64,000 nt of DNA from Lysinibacillus irui (GCF_028877475.1 NZ_CP113527.1:2225501-2289500); one strand, 5' to 3'. Shown: positions 1 to 9,365, numbered from the stretch's first letter. A program made the numbers and translations. The notes: generated from the letters alone by a model not told the origin.

Positions 1-705
1 ATGATGGTACCTTTACGTGTCATTAGTGAAAATTTGGGGGCCAAGGTAGACTGGACCAAATCGCAAGTGACGCTTACAAAAAGCACTATGAAGGTAATCT
101 TAAAACAGAACAGTCGTACAGCTGTGGTAAACGGACAAACGATATTACTTGATACACAGCCTTATGTAAAGAATGGGCGTATCTTTGTTCCATTGCGCTT
201 TCTAGCAGAAACCTTTGGCAGTAAGGTCCATTATAATAATTTAACTGTCAAAGTTGAAACGAAGCCGTTAATTATCGATGGGGTAGAAGTAAAGTCGATA
301 CTGCATGAATACCACATGACAATGGGCGGAATTGAGGAGCAATTAAAAGGCAATGCCTATATCGAAGAAATGTACCATCTTTTTGTAAAAAATAAAGGAA
401 GTAAGGTCGAACCACCAGCAGATTTCACGTGGTCTTTTCACAGTGCTATACCTGGGAGCTATTATAAAATAGGACAATATGATTTTTTAAACGAAGAAGG
501 CAACAATATCAAGCGTTTTGATCTCTATTCATTAATTCAAATTTCAGAACAACCATTTCTAGAGAAGCCAGATAGTTTGATTTACAATGCAGCTGAAGAT
601 CAATGGTTTTTGTATAATAAAGCAGCCAGTCAATCTATTTACACGTTAATAGACACGGCTAAGAGAAACGGATTTGTGACTATTATTAGTAATACAGTTC
701 CATGA
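1..705 (+). CDS. Copper amine oxidase N-terminal-like (stalk) domain protein, 5' truncated by window edge
   Basis: The visible 234 residues begin inside a stalk domain: two copies of the pattern VPLRxxxExxGxxVxW/Y (about residues 3-17 and 62-78) separated by a beta-rich stretch, typical of Cu_amine_oxidN1 repeats in secreted or surface Firmicute proteins. The ATG at base 1 falls in the middle of such a repeat and has no visible ribosome site, so the real start and any signal peptide lie upstream of the window. Residues 90-234 form a C-terminal domain I do not recognise. The family is structural (surface attachment, protease or cell-wall associated); no catalytic motif is seen. A terminator follows 60 bp downstream. 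Confidence 0.75.
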   Translation: MMVPLRVISENLGAKVDWTKSQVTLTKSTMKVILKQNSRTAVVNGQTILLDTQPYVKNGRIFVPLRFLAETFGSKVHYNNLTVKVETKPLIIDGVEVKSILHEYHMTMGGIEEQLKGNAYIEEMYHLFVKNKGSKVEPPADFTWSFHSAIPGSYYKIGQYDFLNEEGNNIKRFDLYSLIQISEQPFLEKPDSLIYNAAEDQWFLYNKAASQSIYTLIDTAKRNGFVTIISNTVP

Positions 706-1062
706 GGCTATTTATTTGACCCTCGATTTGATTAAACAAATGAAGCGTACCTGCTATTTGTAGCCACTCAAAGAGAGTGGTTTTTTTGCATCTCAAAAAG
801 CTAATATCTCATTATGACAATCTTAGAGTACTTAAAATGAAATTCTATTTTATTGTGGGAATAAAGTATATAACTACTTTGTCTGCGTCTTTACTAATAG
901 GCACTTTTTGGTGCTCATATTACTTTAAAGTGCGTACTTTTTTATTTTCTTTAGGTGCCTCATAATCAATATTGCAGATGAAGAAATGACTTTTGATAAG
1001 TAATCAGTCATTGATCATACTGGCAATCAACAAAAGAACTAATCTTAGGAGGATTTAATAAT
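706..1062. other. Intergenic region before the aldo/keto reductase
   Basis: It holds a terminator at 764-788 and then AT-rich sequence. A 62-codon frame at 777-965 has no ribosome site and overlaps the terminator, so I do not call it. A 6-bp inverted repeat (AGGCAC near 899, GTGCCT near 955) could be an operator or weak hairpin. The ribosome site for the next gene (AGGAGG) is near 1048. Confidence 0.5.
764..788 (+). terminator. Rho-independent terminator
   Basis: Stem CCACTC/GAGTGG with a five-base loop, followed directly by seven T. It ends the stalk-domain gene transcript. Confidence 0.75.
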
Positions 1063-2073
1063 ATGAGAAATCTATTACAAGGAAAATTAGGTTTTGGTAC
1101 AGCTCCATTAGGTAATATGTACCGTAATATCCCGGAAGAAGAGGCAATTGCAACTGTAGATGCTGCTTGGGAGAGTGGCATTCGTTACTTTGATACAGCT
1201 CCACTTTATGGCTCTGGTTTAGCTGAGATTCGTCTTGGTGAAGCCTTATCAAAAAGAAATCGTGACGAGTACGTTTTAAGCACAAAGGTAGGTAGAATTA
1301 TTTCGGATGAGTTGGAAGATCCATCTGCACGAGATTTAGGAGAAAAAGGTGGGCTTTTCGAATTCGGACGTAAAAACAAAATTATTAATGATTACAGCGC
1401 GGACGCAACCCTTCGCTCAATTGAGGACAGCTTGAAACGTTTACAAACAGACCGTATAGATTTTGTTTATATTCATGATGTAGCGCAAGATTTTTATGGC
1501 GATGAGTGGATTTCACAATTTGAAACAGCTCGTACAGGAGCCTTCCGTGTGCTCACGCAATTACGTGAAGAAGGCGTTATTAAAGGGTGGGGACTTGGAG
1601 TAAACCGAGTAGAACCAATTGAATTACTACTGGATTTGGAGGAAGTAAAACCAGATGTATCCTTACTAGCTGGTCGTTATACATTATTAGACCACGAACG
1701 TGCGCTACAACGAGTAATGCCAACAGCTAAAAAAAATAATATGGACATCGTCGTTGGTGGCCCATATAGTTCAGGTGTTCTTGCAGGAGGCACTCACTTC
1801 GAATACCAAAAAGCGTCACCAGAAATTATGGCGAAAGTAGAAAAAATCAAAAGTATTGCAGATCGTCATCAAATCAGCATTAAGTCAGCTGCTTTACAAT
1901 TTTCATTGGCGAACCCAGCAGTTGCTGCTGTCATTCCTGGCGCAAGTAAACCAGAGCGAATTGCAGAAGATCAAGCTGCATTGAAAACAATTATCCCAGC
2001 AGCATTCTGGGAAGAAATGCGCGAACAAAAATTGATCGCACCACATGCACCACTACCAATCGATTTTATATAA
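1063..2073 (+). CDS. Aldo/keto reductase family oxidoreductase
   Basis: A 336-residue NAD(P)H-dependent reductase/dehydrogenase with the AKR (beta/alpha)8 fold. N-terminal GFGTAPLG, then FDTAPLYG with the catalytic Asp and Tyr (about residues 50-55), the Lys in STKVG (about 77) and the His in YIHD (about 135) give the full AKR tetrad. The sequence is nearest the D-threo-aldose/L-fucose dehydrogenase and pyridoxal dehydrogenase branch, but the substrate cannot be told. Start ATG is preceded by AGGAGG at about 9 bp. An SRPBCC gene follows after 17 bp, probably as one operon ending at the terminator at 2522. Confidence 0.85.
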   Translation: MRNLLQGKLGFGTAPLGNMYRNIPEEEAIATVDAAWESGIRYFDTAPLYGSGLAEIRLGEALSKRNRDEYVLSTKVGRIISDELEDPSARDLGEKGGLFEFGRKNKIINDYSADATLRSIEDSLKRLQTDRIDFVYIHDVAQDFYGDEWISQFETARTGAFRVLTQLREEGVIKGWGLGVNRVEPIELLLDLEEVKPDVSLLAGRYTLLDHERALQRVMPTAKKNNMDIVVGGPYSSGVLAGGTHFEYQKASPEIMAKVEKIKSIADRHQISIKSAALQFSLANPAVAAVIPGASKPERIAEDQAALKTIIPAAFWEEMREQKLIAPHAPLPIDFI

Positions 2074-2090
2074 AAAGGAGAGTAAAGAAA

Positions 2091-2501
2091 ATGGCAAATA
2101 CTATTACATCTATTAGAATTTCAGCTTCACCTGAGGAAGTATGGCAATTAATTGGTGGCTTTGACTCGCTTCCAGACTGGTTACCCTATATTCCAAGCAG
2201 TAAAGTAACGGAAGGTGGACGTGTACGTCACCTAGCTAACCCTGATGGAGATGCTATTGTAGAGCGTTTAGAAAATTTCAATGACAAGGAACGTTACTAC
2301 ACGTATTCAATTATGAAGGCACCGTTTCCGGTTACTGATTATTTATCTACAATCCAAGTCAAAGAAGATACTGACGGCCAATCATCGTTGGTCGAGTGGT
2401 CTGGCAGTTTCACACCTGTGGATGTAAGTGACCAAGAAGCTATTGAGCTATTCCATGGTATCTATCAAGATGGATTAGAAGCATTACAAAAAGCATTCTA
2501 A
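2091..2501 (+). CDS. SRPBCC (START/Bet v1-like) family protein
   Basis: A 136-residue single-domain protein of the polyketide cyclase/dehydrase-like SRPBCC superfamily: N-terminal strand with ASPEEVWQLIGGFDSLPDWLP, the usual helix-grip opening, and a C-terminal helix after residue 110. These proteins bind hydrophobic small molecules and are often cytosolic; no catalytic residues can be assigned. RBS AAAGGAGAG is 8 bp before the ATG. It lies 17 bp after the aldo/keto reductase, so the two are likely co-transcribed and may act on the same ligand (inference). Confidence 0.75.
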   Translation: MANTITSIRISASPEEVWQLIGGFDSLPDWLPYIPSSKVTEGGRVRHLANPDGDAIVERLENFNDKERYYTYSIMKAPFPVTDYLSTIQVKEDTDGQSSLVEWSGSFTPVDVSDQEAIELFHGIYQDGLEALQKAF

Positions 2502-2521
2502 ATTGAAGTTTTATAATGAAT

Positions 2522-2567
2522 AAAGAGTGTCTTTAAGTTCAAATTTGACTTTAAGACACTCTTTTTT
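2522..2567 (+). terminator. Rho-independent terminator
   Basis: A near-perfect 15-bp stem (AAGAGTGTCTTTAAG with its complement) around a short loop, with a T6 tail. It closes the aldo/keto reductase-SRPBCC unit. Confidence 0.85.
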
Positions 2568-2678
2568 ATTCTAAATCATAATGAATTTTTAAATCGCTAG
2601 ATTCTAATCGTTTAGCATAAATTGTCGTAACGTGTGTGATGATAATAAATAGTAATGGAAATGTTTTTATAAAAGTTG

Positions 2679-2709
2679 TTGACATGGAGTTAACTCCAAG
2701 AACTACACT
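2679..2709 (+). promoter_or_regulatory. MerR-family-type promoter with 19-bp spacer and central dyad
   Basis: TTGACA (2679-2684) and TACACT (2704-2709) are separated by 19 bp, and the spacer carries the dyad GGAGTTAACTCC (2686-2697). An over-long spacer with a dyad between -35 and -10 is the hallmark of promoters activated by MerR-family regulators, including the thiol/aldehyde-responsive group. No merR gene is in the window, so the regulator would act in trans. The downstream gene is decayed. Confidence 0.75.
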
Positions 2710-2730
2710 TCTTGTGAAAGGAGCATTCAT

Positions 2731-2934
2731 AGCTTTGGTGCGAGAACAACAGCAAAAGAAGCTATGGGAGGCAAGAATTTATCTGGTAAGGTAGCAATCG
2801 TAACAGGTGGATATTCAGGTTTAGGGCTCGAAATCACCCGAGTATTTGCAGAAGCTGGGGCAACTGTAATAGTACCCGCAAGAAGAATCGAAAAAGCCAA
2901 GGATAATCAATCAGAAAATATACTATTATTGTAA
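2731..2934 (+). pseudogene. N-terminal remnant of a short-chain dehydrogenase/reductase
   Basis: The frame reads SFGARTTAKEAM and then GKVAIVTGGYSGLG (Rossmann TGxxxGxG motif) and VIVPARRIEKAK, the unmistakable start of an extended-tail SDR of about 310 residues. It stops at 2932-2934 after about 67 codons, so the YxxxK catalytic region is missing. The first in-frame ATG is at 2764 and the original start is unclear (GAAAGGAG lies at 2716-2723). The stop lies on the edge of the terminator at 2933, which suggests an internal deletion that joined the gene's head to its terminator. Confidence 0.8.
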
Positions 2935-2977
2935 TAGCATGTATTTTACTGTAACTAGTAAAAGCATGCTATTTTTG
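2933..2977 (+). terminator. Rho-independent terminator after the SDR remnant
   Basis: Stem AATAGCATG (2933-2941) pairs with CATGCTATT (2965-2973), followed by T-rich sequence. An inner TTTACT/AGTAAA pairing extends the hairpin. Confidence 0.75.
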
Positions 2978-3522
2978 TAGTAAAAAATAAGGAAGTTTCT
3001 AACCCAAAGCTTGCTGATGATACACTCGAATTTATGGATGTATTCATAGTTGGGAGTATCCCATTTCTTATCACACTTTATTTTTTACATAAAAAGAATC
3101 CAGCCCATCATCATTTCAAGGTAATAGAAAAAGAAACGAATGAGATATAAAAATCAATTAGAGAAAAAGACTTCAATTTAAGTAAACTAACCGAAATTTA
3201 TCTGACGGCTTTTTACAGATAAACATAATTATTTTACCGTCTATATTAGCGATGTCGGTAGTTAATCCAATCTTAATAGAAGAATAATAAAAGCTAACAT
3301 GTAAGTGTAGAACAGTGGCAATAGCCGTTGTAGAATGAATTTGTCAATTTAGGGTTAAACAATGTGTTTAATTATGTTGGCTTTGAATTTTTACTTTAGC
3401 TATTAAAGTTGAAGAACATCTATACTGTGTTACAAATTTCCTATAAGGAAAGAACATATTTGATGATGCTCACATGTTCTTTCCTTTAAATTACTTAGAG
3501 TAATATTAGTCCTCTAATCATT
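2978..3522. other. Gene-poor decayed stretch
   Basis: A 38-codon frame at 3034-3150 (one hydrophobic segment, then HKKNPAHHHFK) is open further upstream without a start and may be the tail of a lost membrane protein. A TTTATCTG/CAGATAAA hairpin lies at about 3197-3223. A 13-bp inverted repeat AAGGAAAGAACAT (3445-3457) with its complement at 3474-3486 lies just beyond the end of the minus-strand oxidoreductase; it may be its terminator although the T-tract is poor. Nothing else is recognisable. Confidence 0.4.
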
Positions 3523-4521
3523 TTACCAGTTGTTCACCAAAACAATTTTCCCAACTGCTTGTCCTGACTCCATGTATTCATGGGCTTTTGAAACTTCATC
3601 AAATGTAAAAATACGTGGATCTAGTAGAGGTCGTAGCTTGTCTTCCTCCACCACACTTGCAACCTTCTTTAATATTTCTCCATAATGTTTATGCATGTCT
3701 TTATTCACTATTTTTAGTAGCATGAAGGTAACATGTAGAGAAAGGCCCTTCGAATGTACTGGTGTTAGGTCATGAGTTGAACGAGTCGCAATGGCTGTTA
3801 CAGTTCCATGTACCGCTGCCGCTTCAAAAGAACGGTCAAGATTTTCACCCCCAACTGTGTCAAAGACTAGGTCAAATCCTTTTCCGTCAGTATATTTTTC
3901 AACGTATTCCTGAACGGTTTCTTCTGTATAATTAATCGTGATATCTGCACCGAGGCGCTTAGCCATCTCTAACTTTTCTTGTGAAGAGGCAGTTGTATAG
4001 ACGGTTGCTCCTCCCCACTTGGCGAGTTGAATGGCGATGTGTCCTACACCTCCAGTTGCTCCATGAATTAATACTTCTTGCCCTGGTGTAAGTCTAGCTC
4101 GGTTAAATAATGCCTCCCAGGCTGTTATAGAAACAAGTGGCAAAGCCGCAGCTTCTTCCATTGTTAAATTTTTTGGCTTATGAGCGAGTAAGTCAGCATC
4201 TGCTAGCATATATTCAACAAGTGCACCGCCACTAGTCCCTTTAAAACCACCCGCACATCCAAACACCTCATCGCCAATGACAAACTTAGTGACTCCCTCG
4301 CCTACTGCACATACCAAACCAGCTACATCTCCATGTAATACTGCTGGGAACTCTGGAGCAACTGCTGGAACTGAACCGGCCCGAACCTTTGTATCAATAG
4401 GGTTAACACTAGTTGCTTTCACATGGATAAGTACATGTCCCGGCTCTATTTCAGGCTGCTGAATCTCCTTATGTTGAAAGACGGATGGTTTACCAAAAGA
4501 TTGAATAATTTGTGATTTCAC
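3523..4521 (-). CDS. Zinc-independent quinone oxidoreductase / MDR-family NADPH dehydrogenase
   Basis: A medium-chain dehydrogenase/reductase of the quinone oxidoreductase branch: N-terminal GroES-like domain with SVNPIDTKVRAG, then the nucleotide-binding HGATGGVGHIAIQLAKW (about residues 147-165 of the longer frame) and an NADPH-type Rossmann fold. Catalytic-zinc ligands are absent, as usual for this branch. The frame is open to a GTG at 4530, but the Shine-Dalgarno AAAGGAG (4536-4530) touches that codon. The GTG at 4521 is 8 bp downstream of it and is the better start, giving 332 residues. It is divergent from the LysR gene at 4800, which probably controls it (inference). Confidence 0.85.
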   Translation of the reverse strand: MKSQIIQSFGKPSVFQHKEIQQPEIEPGHVLIHVKATSVNPIDTKVRAGSVPAVAPEFPAVLHGDVAGLVCAVGEGVTKFVIGDEVFGCAGGFKGTSGGALVEYMLADADLLAHKPKNLTMEEAAALPLVSITAWEALFNRARLTPGQEVLIHGATGGVGHIAIQLAKWGGATVYTTASSQEKLEMAKRLGADITINYTEETVQEYVEKYTDGKGFDLVFDTVGGENLDRSFEAAAVHGTVTAIATRSTHDLTPVHSKGLSLHVTFMLLKIVNKDMHKHYGEILKKVASVVEEDKLRPLLDPRIFTFDEVSKAHEYMESGQAVGKIVLVNNW

Positions 4522-4799
4522 TTTTGTCACTCCTTTAAATAAAGAAAACTAAATACGGTAGAGCTTATTGCATTTATAAGTCTATAAAAATAAGAAAAGA
4601 AGGAATATTCTGTTTTTTCCTTGTAATATCTATGATACTTTATATAAAATAAATTTAAAAGCATGTGCACTTTTGTTAATCGCAATAGTGTAGATAAATT
4701 AAAAATAATTGCGAAAGGCAAGAAGCAAATTTAGTAGTCTATTTATATGGCTCACTAAAGTACAGATTCGAGTTATCAGACAGAAAGGATTGAAGCAAT

Positions 4800-5723
4800 T
4801 TGGAATTACGGCATTTAGAATATTTTTTAATGCTTAGTAAAGAGCTCCATTTTACCAAAGCTGCTGAAAAACTAGGAATTTCTCAACCTACTTTAAGCCA
4901 TCAAATTAAAATGCTGGAAAAGGAAATTGGGTATTCTTTATTTAACCGCGTTGGGAAGAAGGTTGAACTAACGAAGGTTGGAGAAATCGTCCAACAAGAA
5001 GCCCTGAATATTCAAGGCTCTATCTTAAGTATCTCTTCACAAATTACGGCATTATCAAATGTGGAGATTGGTGAATTGAAAATTGCTGTGTTGCCAGGGG
5101 AAATAACGGACTTGGTCTCAACTTTATGTATTCAATTTAATCAGCTGTACCCAAATATAAAAGTCATTATTGAAACGACAGATCAAGTAGAAAAAGCCGT
5201 TTTACAAAATCAGGCTGACTTTGGTATTGATTTTCATCTAACTCCCAATGACTTGTTACAAGTGACGAAACTATACGATGAAGATTTTTACCTCATTAGT
5301 AATCAAAGAAATAAAGAGCAAAACGTATCATTTTCTTCAGTTTTAGATTATCCTCTCATCTTATTTCCAAGTATGCATCAATGTAGAAAATTACTTAATA
5401 AGGCCAGCAATGAGGTTGGCAAACCATTAGAGCCAATCGTTGAAACATCAAGTATTCGATCGATCTTAAATTTAGTTCGTCATGGTGTTGGTCGCAGTAT
5501 AGTCTCTCGAACTTTATACGATTTTTATGAAACGGAGGATTTATTTTTCCAACATATCGAAAAACCATCTTTATCTAGAGCCGTTTACCTCATCATGAAA
5601 AAGGACTGTTTTATTAATTATGCAGCACGTGAATATATTAAGCTACTTGTACGTGAAATCGAAAAGCTCCATTTTCACACAGAGAAAGATGCGATAAATT
5701 CTTTGAACAGCTATGTATTATAG
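4800..5723 (+). CDS. LysR-family transcriptional regulator
   Basis: A 307-residue LTTR. Residues 1-60 hold the winged helix-turn-helix (MELRHLEYFLMLSKELHFTK, then AAEKLGISQPTLSHQIKMLE), followed by a linker helix and a two-lobed effector domain of the periplasmic-binding-protein fold (about 90-295). The start is TTG at 4800 with AAAGGA about 11 bp upstream. It is transcribed away from the quinone oxidoreductase, and the roughly 280-bp gap is the expected place for a shared T-N11-A operator. The effector is unknown. Confidence 0.9.
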   Translation: MELRHLEYFLMLSKELHFTKAAEKLGISQPTLSHQIKMLEKEIGYSLFNRVGKKVELTKVGEIVQQEALNIQGSILSISSQITALSNVEIGELKIAVLPGEITDLVSTLCIQFNQLYPNIKVIIETTDQVEKAVLQNQADFGIDFHLTPNDLLQVTKLYDEDFYLISNQRNKEQNVSFSSVLDYPLILFPSMHQCRKLLNKASNEVGKPLEPIVETSSIRSILNLVRHGVGRSIVSRTLYDFYETEDLFFQHIEKPSLSRAVYLIMKKDCFINYAAREYIKLLVREIEKLHFHTEKDAINSLNSYVL

Positions 5724-5913
5724 TTTTTTTCTATCATTATCATAGAAATCATGAGATAGACTAAAGGCTGAGTTCTTTTTACAATATAGACAAGAAGCTC
5801 ATATATTTGAATATATTGTAAGGTGAGTTTTGATTGGCAATAATGTTATGCATTTTTTATCCCAAATTTACAAAGGAAAAAAGTACTACAAATCTATCAT
5901 GAGGTGATTGTTA

Positions 5914-7434
5914 ATGCGAAAAGATTTAAGCCAATTTATTAGAAGTACAGCATTTTTGGACAAGGTTGTTTCAGCTGAAGAGGCTGCTTCATGGATTGAA
6001 GATGGAATGAACCTTGGAATGAGTGGATTTACTCTATTCGGTGAGCCAAAGGAATTTCCACTTGCACTTTCTAAGCGAGGAAAAAATGAAAACTTTAAAG
6101 TTAACTTATATACAGGTGCTTCACTAGGGCCAACTGCAGACCAATCAATGGCCGAGGCAGGTATCATTAACCTGCGTGTTCCTTACCAAGGAAACTCTGT
6201 AATGCGTGGTAAAGTTAATAAAGGTGAATTATATTACATTGACCAGCATTTATCACATACTGCGGAAGAAGTTAGAAAAGGAACATTAGGCAAAATTGAT
6301 TATGCCATTATTGAAGCTGCTGGCATCACTGAAGATGGTTATATCATTCCAACTGGCTCAGTAGGAAATTCACCGATTTTTGTAGAAAAAGCTGAAAACG
6401 TTATCATTGAAATTAATACTACTGCGCCTCGAGCATACGAAGGTCTTCATGATATTTTTGTTCAAAAAGAGCAAGGTGAACGTAGAGAAATTCCTATTTA
6501 TACAGTATCAGATCGGATTGGAGAAATTGGCATCAAGGTCGATCCAGATAAAGTAAAAGGCATTGTTTTATCAGAACAGCCTGATATTCCATCACCTTTA
6601 TTTGAACCAAATGAAGAAACACAGCAAATTGCCAATCATCTACTAGACTTCTTAGCTAATGAAGTAGCTGAAGGAAAATTGCCAGAATCGTTAGCTCCGT
6701 TACAATCTGGCGTAGGTTCAGTTGCGAATGCCGTTTTAAATGGCATGAAAAATTCTCAATTTAAAGATATTGAAGTGTTCTCTGAAGTACTGCAAGATGG
6801 TGTCTTTGATTTAATTGATGCTGGTATTGTTAAATTTGCAGCTGGTACAGCCTTCTCCCTTTCGAAGAAGCGTGTTGATTCATTAGCAGAGGATTTAGAA
6901 AAATATAAAGATAAAATTATGTTTAGGCCACAAGAAATTTCCAACAATCCAGAAGTTATTCGACGTTTAGGCGTGATTTCTTTTAACACTGCCATTGAAG
7001 TAGATATTTACGGTAACGTCAATTCAACACACATTAACGGCACTAAAATTATGAATGGTATTGGTGGGTCAGGGGACTTTGCTCGAAACGCTAGAATTAC
7101 CATCTTTGTAACGTCTTCACTAGCCAAAGACGGGGCGATTTCGACGATTGTACCTTTCGTATCGCATATTGACCATACAGAGCATGATGTAGATGTTATT
7201 GTGACAGAGCAAGGCTATGCTGATCTGCGTGGGCTTCCGCCAGTGAAGAGGGCAGAAAAATTAATCGAAATTGCCCATCCGAAATATCGACCACAATTAC
7301 GTGCTTACTTTGAAGAAGCAAAAGAGAAAGTGGGGGGACAAACACCACACATTCTTGAAAAAGCTTTCTCATTCCATAAACATTTAAAAGAAAATGGCAC
7401 AATGCTATTTGAAGAGAATAAAGTAACGAATTAA
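5914..7434 (+). CDS. Acetyl-CoA hydrolase/transferase family: probable succinate (or propionate):acetate CoA-transferase
   Basis: A 506-residue class I CoA-transferase. It moves CoA between carboxylates (succinyl-CoA + acetate in the AarC/Cat1/ScpC branch) in cytosolic acetate or propionate metabolism. The oxyanion/CoA-binding GIGGSGDFARNARI motif (about residues 382-395) and FSEVLQDG, whose Glu291 fits the covalent CoA-ester nucleophile, are both present. Length matches the family (about 500). The frame extends to a TTG at 5908, but GAGGTG at 5901-5906 is well spaced (7 bp) for the ATG at 5914. It stands alone between the LysR gene and bstA. Confidence 0.85.
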   Translation: MRKDLSQFIRSTAFLDKVVSAEEAASWIEDGMNLGMSGFTLFGEPKEFPLALSKRGKNENFKVNLYTGASLGPTADQSMAEAGIINLRVPYQGNSVMRGKVNKGELYYIDQHLSHTAEEVRKGTLGKIDYAIIEAAGITEDGYIIPTGSVGNSPIFVEKAENVIIEINTTAPRAYEGLHDIFVQKEQGERREIPIYTVSDRIGEIGIKVDPDKVKGIVLSEQPDIPSPLFEPNEETQQIANHLLDFLANEVAEGKLPESLAPLQSGVGSVANAVLNGMKNSQFKDIEVFSEVLQDGVFDLIDAGIVKFAAGTAFSLSKKRVDSLAEDLEKYKDKIMFRPQEISNNPEVIRRLGVISFNTAIEVDIYGNVNSTHINGTKIMNGIGGSGDFARNARITIFVTSSLAKDGAISTIVPFVSHIDHTEHDVDVIVTEQGYADLRGLPPVKRAEKLIEIAHPKYRPQLRAYFEEAKEKVGGQTPHILEKAFSFHKHLKENGTMLFEENKVTN

Positions 7435-7538
7435 TGTGCGGACAAACACCTTAATGTGGTGAAATATATTTTCAAAGTTACTGTTATTATCAGAAGAAGA
7501 TTTAATCAAGATAATAATAGGGAAAAGGGGGATGAAAA

Positions 7539-8048
7539 ATGGATGTAAGATACCCAATTGGCAAACTACAGGTTCCTGAAAAAGTAACATTAGAAAATAT
7601 AGAAGAATGGCTAAAGGATATCGCAACTTACACGACTCGTTTAAGAGAAACTGTAGGCTCTTTAAATGAAGAGGAGTTAAGCAAAACTTATCGTGATGGT
7701 AGCTGGACAGTTCGTCAACTTGTTCATCACATTGCAGATTCTCAATTGAATATGTATCAACGTTTGAAGCTAGCTTTAACGGATGAGAATCCAACAGTTC
7801 CAGCTTTTGATGAAGAAAAGTGGGCTATTCTACCAGATACCAAGCTTCCTGTAGAAACTTCTATTAAGATGTTAGAAGGAATAAATGAGCGAATCCTATT
7901 TCTAGGAAGTACTTTATCTGAGGATCAATTAGATCGAAGCTTTATACACCAAAAAAACGGTAAAATAACAGTTGCCACTAAAGTGGCAAAATTAGCTTGG
8001 CATGAAGAGCATCACCTTGCCCATATACAAATCGCATTAGAAAAATAA
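7539..8048 (+). CDS. bstA: DinB-superfamily thiol transferase, BstA/YfiT-like
   Basis: The 169 residues match the Bacillus YfiT/BstA group throughout (RYPIGK start, then YRDGSWTVRQLVHHIADS). BstA is a divalent-metal bacillithiol S-transferase for electrophile detoxification, related to DinB. Metal-binding histidines are visible as HH at 63-64 and WHEEHH at 154-159. RBS AAAGGGGG precedes the ATG. The gene ends at a bidirectional terminator shared with the convergent transporter. The function is known for the B. subtilis homologue and inferred here. Confidence 0.85.
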   Translation: MDVRYPIGKLQVPEKVTLENIEEWLKDIATYTTRLRETVGSLNEEELSKTYRDGSWTVRQLVHHIADSQLNMYQRLKLALTDENPTVPAFDEEKWAILPDTKLPVETSIKMLEGINERILFLGSTLSEDQLDRSFIHQKNGKITVATKVAKLAWHEEHHLAHIQIALEK

Positions 8049-8051
8049 TAG

Positions 8052-8086
8052 AAGTGGCTTATCGAGTTTCGGTAAGCCACTTATTT
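8052..8086. terminator. Bidirectional terminator between convergent genes
   Basis: AAGTGGCTTA (8052-8061) pairs perfectly with TAAGCCACTT (8073-8082) around an 11-base loop. It overlaps the stop codon of the minus-strand transporter. Confidence 0.75.
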
Positions 8087-9037
8087 AATGAGAACCGGAA
8101 CAACACGAATATAAATGATTTCTCCTATTATTTCTACCATAGTTTGCGTGACAATGATCGCTGCTACAAGAGTATTTATATTTTCTGGTAAAGCTAGTGC
8201 CAGTGGGAGGACAACCAGTGAATTACGAGTTGAACCACTAAAAACTAATGCTCTACCTGATTTACTATCAAGTTTAAACGTTTTTCCAATGAATTTTGAA
8301 AGAATCGGCATAATCACCATAAATAGGATATATATTGGGATGACCTTTATGATCCACTCCAAGGAAGCCGATAATTTTCCAATTTGTGATGCGACAACAA
8401 CAAAAAGAGTTAACGCCATAAAAGGGACGGGCAGCCAGGCGGATAGATGAATTAATTGATCCCCAACTTGCGATTTTTTAGCAAAAAGTTGGAGCGATAT
8501 CGCAATGACTAAAGGTAGTACAATTAGCACTAAAAATGCCTCTAGGAAAGGTGACGCTTCAACAATTCTGGATGCTTCCTTTCCAAGAAATAACCACAAA
8601 TATAAAGGTAATAAAAGCATTTGAGTGAAGAAGAGAATAGGTGTTGAGATCAGCATAGCTTTTTCATTCCCACGTCCAAGAGCTGTAAAGACAATCACAT
8701 AATCAATACAAGGTGTAAGCAACACTAAATAAACCCCAAGCAATAAAGGTGGATGTTCGGGTAATAGCATTGTTAGTAGCCAAACAACGATAGGGACAGC
8801 AACATAATTGACCGTTAGAAGTGCCCCAACAAAACGACGATTAGCAAATGATTCCTTCAACGCTGTAAATGGGATTTGAGAAAACATACTAAACATTAAA
8901 ATAGCAATAACAAATGAAATGGTAACGTCAAGTTGTTCACCCACAAAAGGTGCTAATAATCCTACGCCAGCTGCGATTAACAACACAATTACATACAGGA
9001 AAACTTGATTGTTTTCTAATTTTTCTCTTGAAATCAT
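8081..9037 (-). CDS. BASS-family arsenic resistance/bile-acid:sodium symporter-like membrane transporter
   Basis: A 318-residue integral membrane protein with about ten hydrophobic segments. TPCIDYVIVFTALGRGNEKAM (about residues 108-128) is typical of the Acr3-like arm of the bile acid:sodium symporter superfamily, annotated as arsenic resistance protein. It is distinct from the true Acr3 at 22.85 kb and lacks an adjacent arsR, so its substrate is uncertain. The longer frame begins with a TTG at 9097, but AGGAG lies 5 bp before the ATG at 9037 and the protein from there starts MISREKLENN, a normal N-terminus. Confidence 0.75.
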   Translation of the reverse strand: MISREKLENNQVFLYVIVLLIAAGVGLLAPFVGEQLDVTISFVIAILMFSMFSQIPFTALKESFANRRFVGALLTVNYVAVPIVVWLLTMLLPEHPPLLLGVYLVLLTPCIDYVIVFTALGRGNEKAMLISTPILFFTQMLLLPLYLWLFLGKEASRIVEASPFLEAFLVLIVLPLVIAISLQLFAKKSQVGDQLIHLSAWLPVPFMALTLFVVVASQIGKLSASLEWIIKVIPIYILFMVIMPILSKFIGKTFKLDSKSGRALVFSGSTRNSLVVLPLALALPENINTLVAAIIVTQTMVEIIGEIIYIRVVPVLIK

Positions 9038-9365
9038 GATAACTCCTATTTCAATCCCTACTTTTAACAAAGTAGAAAGAGCATTCTTTAGATTCAATTC
9101 TAATGTACCATATCATGTTTGTTCTAACTAGCTGAAAAAGGGTCGTTAACATCGGAATGGCTCCTAAAGGATACTCAATTTGAGTGTATGTGATAACGTA
9201 TGGGGGATTATTCATATATTTATGGCGACTATGTCGTTCCAGCATCGGATTAAATTGAAACAATACAATACTTCCAGCTTTTCTCGAATAATGACCTATC
9301 ATTAAAAATTAATTAAGAGCATCTAAAACAGCTAGAGAAGGTTTTATGAAGGGGGATTAGAATAT
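9038..9365. other. Intergenic region with divergent promoters
   Basis: Contains upstream sequences for the minus-strand transporter and the plus-strand glycosyltransferase. A minus-strand frame at 9051-9302 (83 codons) overlaps the transporter's 5' end, lacks a ribosome site and resembles no family. Nothing else seen. Confidence 0.4.

Noticed and set aside
777..965. 62-codon plus-strand frame
   Set aside because: Overlaps a terminator, has no ribosome site and no recognisable sequence.
9051..9302. 83-codon minus-strand frame
   Set aside because: Overlaps the 5' end of the transporter gene without a ribosome site; sequence looks random.
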